Positions 26,274-33,306 of a stretch of DNA of 64,000 nt are shown one piece after another; position 1 is the stretch's first letter; each line of letters starts with the position of its first letter. The DNA comes from CAWEQW01 sp963811365 (lineage in GTDB: Bacteria > Actinomycetota > Actinomycetes > Propionibacteriales > Nocardioidaceae), in assembly GCA_963811365.1 (NCBI GenBank), contig CAWEQW010000002.1, positions 511,141 through 575,140 on the forward strand. Direction: 5' to 3'. The notes beneath the pieces were generated by a model. It was not told the DNA's origin. It made no database searches and worked only from the letters and a program-made list of their open reading frames with translations. A program made the translations under genes and the position numbers.

Positions 26274-26744
26274 GTGCTCGACCTGGACGCCATCGACGTC
26301 GATGAGATCGCCACCGCGCTCGCAGACCAGACCGACTACGAACACCGATGGCTGATCGACCCAAGGACCGGTGAGGTCGCCTTCTGGACCAGCGACACCG
26401 GCATCGACGGTGAGAACCCCGTCGAGCTCGACGAGCTGGACCTGATGGTGATCGACCCCCTTCCGCCCTACGTCTGGTACCAGGACATGGTCGACTTCGC
26501 CGACGGCATCAGCGACCACGCCGCCGGTACTGCCCTGCACCGCTCGCTGCAGGGCAAGGGCGCGTTCCGGCGGTTCAAGAACGAGTTGTACCAACGCCAT
26601 CCCGAGCTGATCTCGGTCTGGCATGCCTTCCGCGATGCCCGGGCGCGGTCCCGCGCCGTGCGCTGGTTGGCCGATCAGGGACTGATCGACGAAGCCGCCG
26701 TCGAACGGTTCGAGCAAGCGCAGCAGCGCCCCGACCTGCCGTAG
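26274..26744 (+). CDS. UPF0158 family protein
   Basis: The 156-residue acidic protein has UPF0158 features: an N-terminal ALADQTDYEHRWLIDPRTGEV stretch split over a beta-hairpin, IDPLPPYVWYQDMVDF in the middle and GKGAFRRFKNEL in the C-terminal helical half. The role of the family is unknown. The GTG start has a weak ribosome-binding site. It is flanked on both sides by REP-like repeats in opposite orientation and lies inside the integrated element. Confidence 0.75.
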   Translation: MLDLDAIDVDEIATALADQTDYEHRWLIDPRTGEVAFWTSDTGIDGENPVELDELDLMVIDPLPPYVWYQDMVDFADGISDHAAGTALHRSLQGKGAFRRFKNELYQRHPELISVWHAFRDARARSRAVRWLADQGLIDEAAVERFEQAQQRPDLP

Positions 26745-26801
26745 CGACGCCCCGAGGCTGCCCCCGAGGATCACCTCACCGTCGCCCGTCGGCCCACCCG
26801 G

Positions 26802-26987
26802 ATTGCGGCAGAGTCGGGGCGAGCGTAGCCGCCCTCAATGCGGCAGAGTCGGGCGAGCGTAGCCGAGCGTAGCCGTCAATGCGGCAGAGTCGGCGGCCGA
26901 TCGCGTAGCCGCCCTCAATGCGGCAGATCCGCGCGCGCTGACGCGCACACTATGCGGCAGATCCGGACGTGGGGCACGGCACAATGG
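26802..26987 (+). repeat. REP-like repeats, right array (plus orientation)
   Basis: Five copies begin at 26802, 26838, 26879, 26918 and 26952, spaced 36, 41, 39 and 34 bases. All start with A(T)TGCGGCAGA followed by GTCGG or TCCG(C/G). The first three share a tail GGCGAGCGTAGCC or a variant. The last two match the core of the left array. Copies on the two sides of the UPF0158 gene point away from it. Confidence 0.7.
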
Positions 26988-26991
26988 ACGA

Positions 26992-27389
26992 TCACGACGC
27001 GACGATCTCAACCTCAAACCCTTGCGTGTTCTCCAAGAACAGCGCGCGATGTGAAGGCCCTCCGGCGTTCGGGTATTGGTCCGCAAAGAGTTCGCGCCAA
27101 CCGTGCGCGCTCGCTTCCTCTCGCATGCGGTCCAGCGCACCCGCATCCGCGTCCGGACAGTTGACGGCGAGGTGGTTGAGGCCAGCACGCAGGCGGTCAT
27201 GTGCGCCCTGCTTCACGTCGGGCGACTGCTCCAGCACGATGTACGTGCCATCTGGATGCACCCACGTGCGGCCCTGTTCCCAAGTGTCTGCAGTGCGCCA
27301 GCCGAGCGTCTCAGAAGCCAGTGCCACCCCTCCGCTGCTGTCTCAACATCAGCAGTCCACAATTCGACGTGGTGGAGGGCGGCTCGCAT
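26992..27389 (-). CDS. VOC/glyoxalase-family protein, one frameshift
   Basis: From the ATG at 27389 the protein starts ALHHVELWTADVETA, the first beta-strand and metal-ligand histidine of the vicinal-oxygen-chelate fold. A shift near 27325 leads into LGWRTADTWEQGRTW, YIVLEQSPD, LNHLAVNCPD (second-half ligand region) and FLENTQGFEVEIVAS, which is the typical end. About 130 residues. Such proteins include glyoxalases, dioxygenases and resistance proteins; the substrate is unknown. Confidence 0.75.
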
Positions 27390-27461
27390 GCCGCCGACCG
27401 TACCGGCTCGGGGCGACACATCCGGATCTCGGCAGATGAGTGCGCTTCCGATCGGGGCCGG

Positions 27462-28031
27462 TCAGCTTGGCTTGCGGCTCTCAAGCCATGAATCGGCGTA
27501 CTCCCTGGCGACACCGTGCTGGTCGGCAACGGTTCCGAGGCGCCGTCTGACCTCTTCGAGGTCGACAAGGTGATCGTCGATGAGGGCGCTGACGAAGTTG
27601 ATGTCCTTCTCGCGGAAGGCGATGAGCTTCGCCGCGCAGAGGTCCTCCTTGTCGAGGCACCAGCCGGTGAATCGCGGCGATCCCGCTGGTGCGGCGGTGT
27701 TGGCGTTCTGCACCTTGACGAGGCGCTCACGCCATCCTTCGGGTAGGACAGTGGTGTCGAGGTCTACTCCGTCGATGCTGAAGCCGTGGAGCTCTTCGAA
27801 GGGAGAGAACTCTCCCGCCACTCCTTCGATGAGATCGGCAAGACGCGCAGTCTCGGCGTTTGTGTCGGCGATCGGGAGGATGTCCACCTCGATCGACATC
27901 GTCGCCGCGGCGGGAAGCTGCGACTCGTCGTAGGTCCCGAGGATCGCCTGCGAGCCGACGACGATCACCTCCGAGTGCTGGATGATCTGGCAGGCGGTTC
28001 GGATCGCGTGCTCGAGTTGATCGCGTCGCAT
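27462..28031 (-). CDS. Nucleotidyltransferase-like toxin (DUF6036/AbiEii-like)
   Basis: The 189-residue protein has a nucleotidyltransferase-like start, VIVVGSQAILGTY followed by SIEVDILPI (the GSxA...DxD pattern), then DLDTTVLPEGWRERLV and WCLDKEDLCAAKLIAFREKD (the conserved D/K and E region of DUF6036 proteins). Its ATG overlaps the stop of the HTH gene by one base (TGATG). HTH plus nucleotidyltransferase pairs of this layout behave as toxin-antitoxin or abortive-infection modules in related families; here this is inferred. Fragments of two paralogues lie at 31.9 and 39.2 kb. Confidence 0.7.
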   Translation of the reverse strand: MRRDQLEHAIRTACQIIQHSEVIVVGSQAILGTYDESQLPAAATMSIEVDILPIADTNAETARLADLIEGVAGEFSPFEELHGFSIDGVDLDTTVLPEGWRERLVKVQNANTAAPAGSPRFTGWCLDKEDLCAAKLIAFREKDINFVSALIDDHLVDLEEVRRRLGTVADQHGVAREYADSWLESRKPS

Positions 28032-28549
28032 CAGCTTGCCTCGGCCGTCGCTTCGGAGCGCTGTTCCTGCGTGAGCAGGCCGCCCATGGGGGAGACCTCG
28101 CGCATCTCGATCGAGTCGCGGTCGAGGCCGGTCAGGACGCGGTGCAGACCGGGGAGGTCACCCCGATTGACGAGGTCGCGCCACCTCTGGAGGTTGCGTT
28201 CGTGCGGCTGGCCGGTGACCTGGCCGCTGAGTCGCTCCACGTTGCGCTCGATCGTTGGGCGCCACTCCTGGATGTTGTCGCGGTTCAGCAGGCTGGAGAC
28301 GCGTCGGTGGAGCTGCCACGAGCGCCGTTCGGAGCGCGTGAGCTTGGGGACGACTGGGCGGCGTACGACTTCCAGGCGGTAGCCCATGCACGACAGGAGG
28401 CGCTCGAGCTGGTCGTCGCTGAGGTCGACCCTGCCGGAGAGGAAGCCGCTGATGCTCGGCTGGCGCACACCGCTGAGCCGGGACAGGTCTGATTGCGTGG
28501 TGCTCGTCTCGAGCATCACCTCGCGCAGCACGTCGCCCCGACTCGTCAT
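28031..28549 (-). CDS. HTH (XRE-type) antitoxin-like regulator
   Basis: The 172-residue protein has an N-terminal XRE helix-turn-helix (TTQSDLSRLSGVRQPSISGFLSGR) followed by LERLLSCMGYRLEVV, the beta-segment common in regulators that pair with DUF6036 toxins, and a helical C-terminal half with RNVERLSGQVTGQ. It is translated just before the toxin gene and probably represses the operon through the palindrome 21 bases upstream of its start. Confidence 0.7.
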   Translation of the reverse strand: MTSRGDVLREVMLETSTTQSDLSRLSGVRQPSISGFLSGRVDLSDDQLERLLSCMGYRLEVVRRPVVPKLTRSERRSWQLHRRVSSLLNRDNIQEWRPTIERNVERLSGQVTGQPHERNLQRWRDLVNRGDLPGLHRVLTGLDRDSIEMREVSPMGGLLTQEQRSEATAEAS

Positions 28550-28569
28550 GACATGAGCATAGCAAGAAG

Positions 28570-28579
28570 TGCTATAGCA
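28570..28579. promoter_or_regulatory. Palindromic operator candidate for the HTH/toxin operon
   Basis: TGCTATAGCA is a perfect 10-bp palindrome. A half site (TAGCA) lies ten bases closer to the start codon. Its position, 21 bases before the ATG at 28549, fits an autoregulatory operator overlapping the promoter. Binding is inferred. Confidence 0.5.
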
Positions 28580-28603
28580 ATCCCTGAGCCGTCATCAGGG
28601 GTT

Positions 28604-28622
28604 TTGGCAACACATTGGCAAC
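28604..28622. repeat. Paired TTGGCAAC repeat, possible integrase arm site (right)
   Basis: TTGGCAAC at 28604-28611 and 28615-28622, 11 bp apart, exactly as at 20230-20248 near the other end. It lies 110 bases inside the right attachment site. Confidence 0.45.
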
Positions 28623-28731
28623 GCGAGCTCCAGAAATTGCCAAGAACGGCCATCGACAACCACTGAGCAATTGTGCCTCTGACCTGGGGTTTCATTGATT
28701 TTCAACGTCGTCCGGTGACCCCTCGTTTGCT

Positions 28732-28785
28732 CTCTCAAGGCGGTAGCGCCGGTTCGAATCCGGTCGGGGGTACGCAGTCGAAAAG
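28732..28785 (+). repeat. Right attachment site (attR), truncated copy of tRNA-Glu
   Basis: Matches 20113-20166 at 52 of 54 positions. Only the anticodon-loop-to-3'-end part of the tRNA is present, so it is not a functional tRNA gene. The two differences swap a T-stem base pair. It marks the right end of the 8.6-kb element. Confidence 0.85.
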
Positions 28786-28822
28786 CGGCCCTGACCAGCG
28801 GAGACGCTGGGAGGGGCCGCTT
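28783..28822 (-). terminator. Hairpin beside attR, homologous to the integrase terminator
   Basis: AAGCGGCCC at 28783-28791 pairs perfectly with GGGCCGCTT at 28814-28822. Relative to the copy at 20164 the stem carries a compensatory G-C to C-G swap and a repaired G-U pair. On the minus strand it is followed by TTTTC. Confidence 0.55.
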
Positions 28823-28839
28823 CGGCATTCCGGCGCAGG

Positions 28840-29095
28840 ACGGCCTCGCGCAGCACGGGGCAACACGGGGCGACGCTCGTAGGGCGTCGCTGCGTTGCTG
28901 CGTTGCTGCGTTGTTGGGCTGCCTCGTGAGCGGCGTCCATCGCAGTGGCGACCTCGACGAGCCGGTCGTCGACGAGGTGGCCGTAGGTGTCCGGTGTCAT
29001 GGTCGCCGAGCCGTGGCCGAGCATCTGCTGGACGACCTCGACGTCGGCGCCGCTCGCGATGGCGGGGCCGGCTGCGGTGTGCCGGAGCCGGGCGA
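28840..29095 (-). pseudogene. C-terminal fragment of a second tyrosine integrase
   Basis: The minus strand encodes ARLRHTAAGPAIASGADVEV and then VQQMLGHGSATMTPDTYGHL: the HxxR, GH and nucleophile Tyr (TYGHL) boxes of a tyrosine recombinase catalytic domain, followed by LVEVATAMDAAHEAA. It is clearly homologous to, but diverged from, the C-terminal part of the integrase at 20.2 kb, and lies in the same position relative to the att copy. Sequence upstream of about 29100 is unrelated, so the N-terminal two thirds are gone. Confidence 0.8.
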
Positions 29096-29333
29096 CTGGC
29101 TGCGTGGAAACCGGCCTGCCTGCCGCGGCGGCCACCGGATCGCAGTGTGACGATCCGCCTGTGACACGCAGGCATACCGATCGGGAACCGGGGAGAGGCG
29201 GCTGCAACGGCATCGGTACCGGGTCGTCGGCCGGCAGCCGGCGAGGGGACGCAACTTTGTGCCCTGAGCCGGCATCTCCTTCTGTGTAGGGCCAGACCAG
29301 CTGGCCCGTGACGAAGGAGAAGGAGGCACCGGC

Positions 29334-29894
29334 ATGCTTCGTCGCGCGATGTCCGTACTCGCCACGTTCGCCGTCAGCATCGGGACCGGTCTGGCCGTCT
29401 CACCAGCCGAAGCCGCCGTCGACTACGTGGGACGCGTCGACGCCAACCGCGGCCTGATCGCCCACTACGTGCCCACATCGGCTGCGCCGCGGTACGGCAG
29501 CTACGCCGACGGCGCCCGGCTTCGCCTGGTGTGCAAGGTGCACAGCGTCTCGATCGGCGGGAACGACCTGTGGTACCTGGTGCAGGGCAGCAGGCGCCGG
29601 TGGGTGAGCGCCCGGTACGTCGACAACGTCGGCGCGGATCCGCGGGTGTGCGGAGACGGTCGCCGGTCCAGGGGCCGCGTCGTCGCCGGGCGGCTCAACC
29701 GGCGGGAGGCGCCGACGCTCCGGGCCGCCAAGGACGGGACTCTGGCACGCAACGCCCGGGTGTCTGTGGTCTGCTGGGTCGACGGGCTGGGCGAGGGCGC
29801 GGGCGACAGCCGGTGGTACCAGCTCGCCAGCGGCTCCTGGGTCTCGGCCGACTACATCGGCCCGACCAAGCGGCGCGTCGAGCTCTGCGCCTGA
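29334..29894 (+). CDS. Secreted protein with two SH3b-like repeats
   Basis: The 186-residue protein starts with a classical signal peptide ending at SPAEA-AVDY. Two repeats of about 65 residues follow, each with an Arg/Gly-rich start, a VCKV/VCWV strand with cysteine, and a closing WYLV..RRWVSARYVD or WYQL..GSWVSADYIG motif, the bacterial SH3 pattern. Cysteines probably form a disulfide in each repeat. Such proteins usually bind cell wall. The ATG follows an excellent AAGGAGAAGGAGG site. Confidence 0.8.
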   Translation: MLRRAMSVLATFAVSIGTGLAVSPAEAAVDYVGRVDANRGLIAHYVPTSAAPRYGSYADGARLRLVCKVHSVSIGGNDLWYLVQGSRRRWVSARYVDNVGADPRVCGDGRRSRGRVVAGRLNRREAPTLRAAKDGTLARNARVSVVCWVDGLGEGAGDSRWYQLASGSWVSADYIGPTKRRVELCA

Positions 29895-30126
29895 GTCCGA
29901 GTCGCCGGCGGTGATGCACACACTTTGTCCCTCGTGGCCGGGGAGCCGATGTCGAACGGAGAAGCGAATGCGTCCGCGACGCCGCCGTTCGAGGAACGCC
30001 AACGGCTGGGATCCCGATACGAGCGTCAGCGGCGCGGGCGCCGGCGCACGGGTCGTGCGTCGCGGGTCGCGAGCCGTGGGTCGCGAGCCGTGGCCACGGG
30101 GGAGGCCGGACTCGGGGATTGGCCCG

Positions 30127-30150
30127 GTTAGTGAATGGTGGTTCACTAAC
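30127..30150. promoter_or_regulatory. Operator of the TetR-type regulator
   Basis: GTTAGTGAA at 30127-30135 and TTCACTAAC at 30142-30150 form a perfect 9-bp inverted repeat with a six-base centre, ending three bases before the GTG start of the regulator. TetR-family repressors usually bind such palindromes over their own promoter; binding here is inferred. Confidence 0.75.
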
Positions 30151-30153
30151 ATC

Positions 30154-30635
30154 GTGGGTCGGCCGGTCGAGACAGCGGACGAGGTTCTGCTGGACGCCGC
30201 TGACCGGGTTCTGCTGACCCAGGGGCCCGCTGGGTTCGCGCTGGCGAAGGTGGCAGCGGTCGCCGGTGTCTCGGCCGCCACTTTGGTGAAGCGGTTCGGT
30301 TCGAAGGAGACGTTGTTCCTGCGGTTGTCGCAGCGGTGGCCGGTCTGTCTGGATGCCGAGCTGGTGGCCAGTGCCGCGCCGCATGCGTCACCGCTTGCAC
30401 GGCTGCGGGCGGTGGCCCTGCACGGCTACCACGACCTCGACAATCCGGCGACAGCCGTGATGCAGCTCGCGGCGCTGGCCGTGCACCTGCAGAACGAGGA
30501 GATGCGGGCGTTGCTGCACGTGGGGTGGGGACAGGTGGGTCGGTGCACCCCGAGGGGTCCCTGATCGTTCGGCTCGCCGACGACCTTGACGCGATGCTCG
30601 CGGCCTGGGTCACGCCCATGGAGGAGAGGACATGA
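30154..30635 (+). CDS. TetR/AcrR-family transcriptional regulator, one frameshift near the end
   Basis: From GTG 30154 the protein begins ADEVLLDAADRVLLTQG and has the TetR HTH FALAKVAAVAGVSAATLVKRFGSKETLF. The ligand-binding part continues to RALLHVGW. A shift near 30530 is needed to reach VHPEGSLIVRLADDLDAML and the TGA at 30633-30635, which overlaps the SDR start (ATGA). It likely represses itself and the SDR gene through the operator just upstream. About 160 residues after correction. Confidence 0.85.
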
Positions 30636-31561
30636 GTGCACCCCATCCGCTGGCTGGCCGGGTCGCCCTGGTCGCGGGAGCAACCCGCGGCGCGGGGCGC
30701 GCGATCGCCGTCGAGCTCGCCCGTGCGGGCGCGTTCGTCTACGCCACCGGCCGCAGCAGCCGCACCGCCGGGCGGTCGGAGATGGACCGTCCGGAGACGA
30801 TCGAGGGCACCGGCGACCTGGTCCACGCGGCCGGTGGCGCTGGGGCCGCGGCCCGCGTGGATCACCTCGAGGCCGCTGAGGTGGAGGCGTTGGTCAACCG
30901 GATAGCGAAGCAACACGGCCGCCTCGACGTCCTGGTCAACGACATCTTCGGCGGCGACCGGTACGCCGAGTGGAACAAGCCGCTGTGGGAACACGACCTC
31001 GCCGGCGGTCTGCGGATGCTGCGGATGGGCGTGGACACCCACCTGATCACCAGCACCTACGCGCTCCCCCTGATGTTCGCCACGGGTCGTGGCCTGGTCG
31101 TGGAGATGACCGACGGGACCAGCAGCTTCAACGCCAACTACCGAGAGGGCGTCGGCTTCTACTACGACCTGGTCAAGGCCAACGTCGCAAGGATCGTCAC
31201 AGGCCTGACCTTCGAGCTTGCCGACCGCCCCGTCACCGCCCTCGGGGTCACCCCCGGCTGGCTGCGCTCGGAGAACATGCTCGACAACTTCGGCGTCACT
31301 GAGAGCACCTGGCGCGACGCCCTGGACTCGGTGCCCGGGTTCGCGATCTCGGAGTCACCCACCTACGTCGGACGCGGCATCGCCGCCCTCGCCGCCGACG
31401 AGCACGGCTCCAGGTTCGCCGGTCAGGTCCTCACCTCCCGACAGCTGGCCGATACCTACGGCCTCACCGACACAGACGGTTCCCGCCCGGACTGTTGGGG
31501 CTACATCGCCGCCTACGGGATCGCCGAACAGAGCGGCAGGAACATCGAGCAGTTCCGCTGA
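30632..31561 (+). CDS. Short-chain dehydrogenase/reductase family oxidoreductase
   Basis: The 309-residue protein has the Rossmann motif in ALVAGATRGAGRAIA (residues about 11-25), ATGRSSRT for NADP preference, VLVNDIFGG in place of the usual NNAG and the catalytic YDLVK (YxxxK). The C terminus is longer than in classical SDRs. It is coupled to the TetR gene by ATGA overlap, so its substrate may be the regulator's inducer. Confidence 0.88.
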   Translation: MSAPHPLAGRVALVAGATRGAGRAIAVELARAGAFVYATGRSSRTAGRSEMDRPETIEGTGDLVHAAGGAGAAARVDHLEAAEVEALVNRIAKQHGRLDVLVNDIFGGDRYAEWNKPLWEHDLAGGLRMLRMGVDTHLITSTYALPLMFATGRGLVVEMTDGTSSFNANYREGVGFYYDLVKANVARIVTGLTFELADRPVTALGVTPGWLRSENMLDNFGVTESTWRDALDSVPGFAISESPTYVGRGIAALAADEHGSRFAGQVLTSRQLADTYGLTDTDGSRPDCWGYIAAYGIAEQSGRNIEQFR

Positions 31562-31586
31562 CGCCCTCCGGAGGCACACCGATGCG

Positions 31587-31886
31587 ATGGACCACCCTCG
31601 CGCCGATGCGACCGAACTCGACGGCGTCACCGAGCGCCGCACCGATGGCATGTTGACCTGGCGCTATCGCGGCAGGCTCGTGGCACGCCAGCTCGACGAG
31701 AACCACGTCGTCATCCGCAGCTCCTTCGACGCGCGAGACCTTGTCCTCCGATGCTCTCCCGAGACGTTCAGCGTCCCTCCGCGCTTCGCCAAGCACATGA
31801 TGGTCGTAGCAGACGTGCCACACGGGGACGAGGACGCCATCGAGGAAGCCATCCACGCTGCACGGAGCCTGCAATCCGACCAGTGA
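31587..31886 (+). CDS. MmcQ/YjbR-like small protein
   Basis: A 99-residue protein starting MDHPRADATELDGV. The pattern LTWRYRGRLVARQLDENHVVIRS split by strand turns, with RFAKHMMVVADV and a final acidic helix, resembles the MmcQ/YjbR CyaY-like fold. It follows the SDR gene by 25 bases and may be cotranscribed. The function of the family is not established. Confidence 0.55.
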   Translation: MDHPRADATELDGVTERRTDGMLTWRYRGRLVARQLDENHVVIRSSFDARDLVLRCSPETFSVPPRFAKHMMVVADVPHGDEDAIEEAIHAARSLQSDQ

Positions 31887-31929
31887 CGTGCTCGGCGGCT
31901 CGGCGCGACGGGCGGGCCACGGGCTGGGC

Positions 31930-32025
31930 GTCCCGCAAGGCGGGTGATCTGGCAGGCGGTGCGGATCGCGTGCTCCCGCGTCGCCTGCCCATCGTGGACG
32001 CGCTTCTCGGCGCTGACCATCGGAT
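31930..32025 (-). pseudogene. N-terminal fragment of a DUF6036-type toxin gene
   Basis: The minus strand encodes QATREHAIRTACQI, matching QLEHAIRTACQI at the start of the toxin at 28031. The DNA agrees over about 30 bases with one difference (tgatctggcaggcggtncgg and on). The match stops after this segment. It looks like a leftover of a second toxin gene copy. Confidence 0.55.
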
Positions 32026-32076
32026 GTTCCTTCCCAGGTCGACGAGCCACTGGGATCAGCGCGCAGATCGCTAGCC

Positions 32077-33059
32077 TTACCAGGGCGTGGCGTCGAGACG
32101 GACCCGCAGCCACCGCAGGCAGGCGTCGGCCTGGGCAAGCTGGAACCGGCGGATGGTCGGCATCTCCGGTCGCGCGGGCTGCCGGCCCTGCCATGAGAAG
32201 TAGCCGGCCAGGCCGGCCACGGTCGCCGTCACCGCGTCCGGATCGGTGGCGGCGAGCACGGGGGTGCGGGTCAGCAGCGCCTGGGGGTCGTGCTCGCCGA
32301 AGACCGCCGCGTTGAGCACGATCGTGAGGCTGTCGACCCAGGGCGCCCCGAGCGACGCCCACGGCCAGTCCACCACGACGACCCTGTCGTCGGTGAGCAG
32401 CAGGTTGTCGGCGCGGACGTCGCCGTGGACGAGCGCGACGCCGTCCATGGCCTCGAGACTGAGGCGGCCGAGGTCGGCCAGCTCGGGGATCCGGTCGGCC
32501 GCCCACGGGTCGAGGTCGGCCGGCAGGTCGTCAGCGAGAGTGTCCCAACGGGTGAAGTCGTCGGCCACTGCGTCGACGAGTCGCGGCAGGTCGGGCAGCG
32601 GCGAGGGCGAGAGTCGCGCGGCTATCTCGCCGAGCGCGGCAAGGCAGCGGGTCAGGTCCTCGATCGTCCACGGCATCTGCGGCGCGCGGCCATCGATGTC
32701 GTCGAAGGCGAGCGCGACCCAGGCGCCGTCGTCGTACCCGCCGAGCAGGTGCGGGGCGAAGCTCGAATCGGGCAGGGCCGCGGTCACCGCGAGCTCGCGG
32801 CGGTGGATCGCCGGGGAGTCCGGGTTGACCTCGGCGCCCACCGCCTTGACGAAGGCGCGTCGGCCGTCGGCGAGTACCACGCGGTCAGCGCTGCCTGGCG
32901 AGAACCCGCCCGGCTGGCTCTCCGCCGACACCACGGGCGACCCGAGCTGCTCCTCGATGCCGGCTCGAACAACGTCCGGGACTGGTGCCACTGCACACGC
33001 GCGCCGCCCACTGCCGCAGGCGGCGAGTCCGCGACGGGACGGTCGGACGTTGCGGTCAC
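32077..33059 (-). CDS. Aminoglycoside-phosphotransferase-family kinase, one frameshift
   Basis: The C-terminal 300 residues hold an APH-type kinase fold: GGFSPGSADRV (P-loop-like), AFVKAVG (ATP-binding Lys), LVHGDVRADNLLL (catalytic HGDxxxxN) and VVDWPWAS (metal-binding D). A shift near 32985 joins the conserved start, from GTG 33059, TATSDRPVADSP through GGARVQWHQ, to VPDVVRAGIEE. Family members phosphorylate antibiotics or small metabolites; no resistance function can be claimed. Confidence 0.8.
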
Positions 33060-33306
33060 GGGGTCCAGCGTGGCGGACTCGGGCGCGTCGGGCAAGCGGC
33101 GGGGACGACGTCGAGGGGGGCCATAGGCCGGTGGCCAAGACGGGTCGGCGGGCATGGCGATCCGGCCTACGTCATCCGGCCGGCGAGGTGATGGGCCGAA
33201 GGTCGCGGCGAAGAAGGGCGGGTAGCACGAGGCGTCGCAGTGGACCGGCGGCGACGCTGGACGCGAGAGCCGCAGAGGGCGGTGACCAGTGGAGGGAGAC
33301 ATCCAG

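Noticed and set aside
28732..28775. A second tRNA-Glu gene
   Set aside because: Only the anticodon loop to 3' end is present; the acceptor 5' strand and D-arm are missing. It is an att copy.
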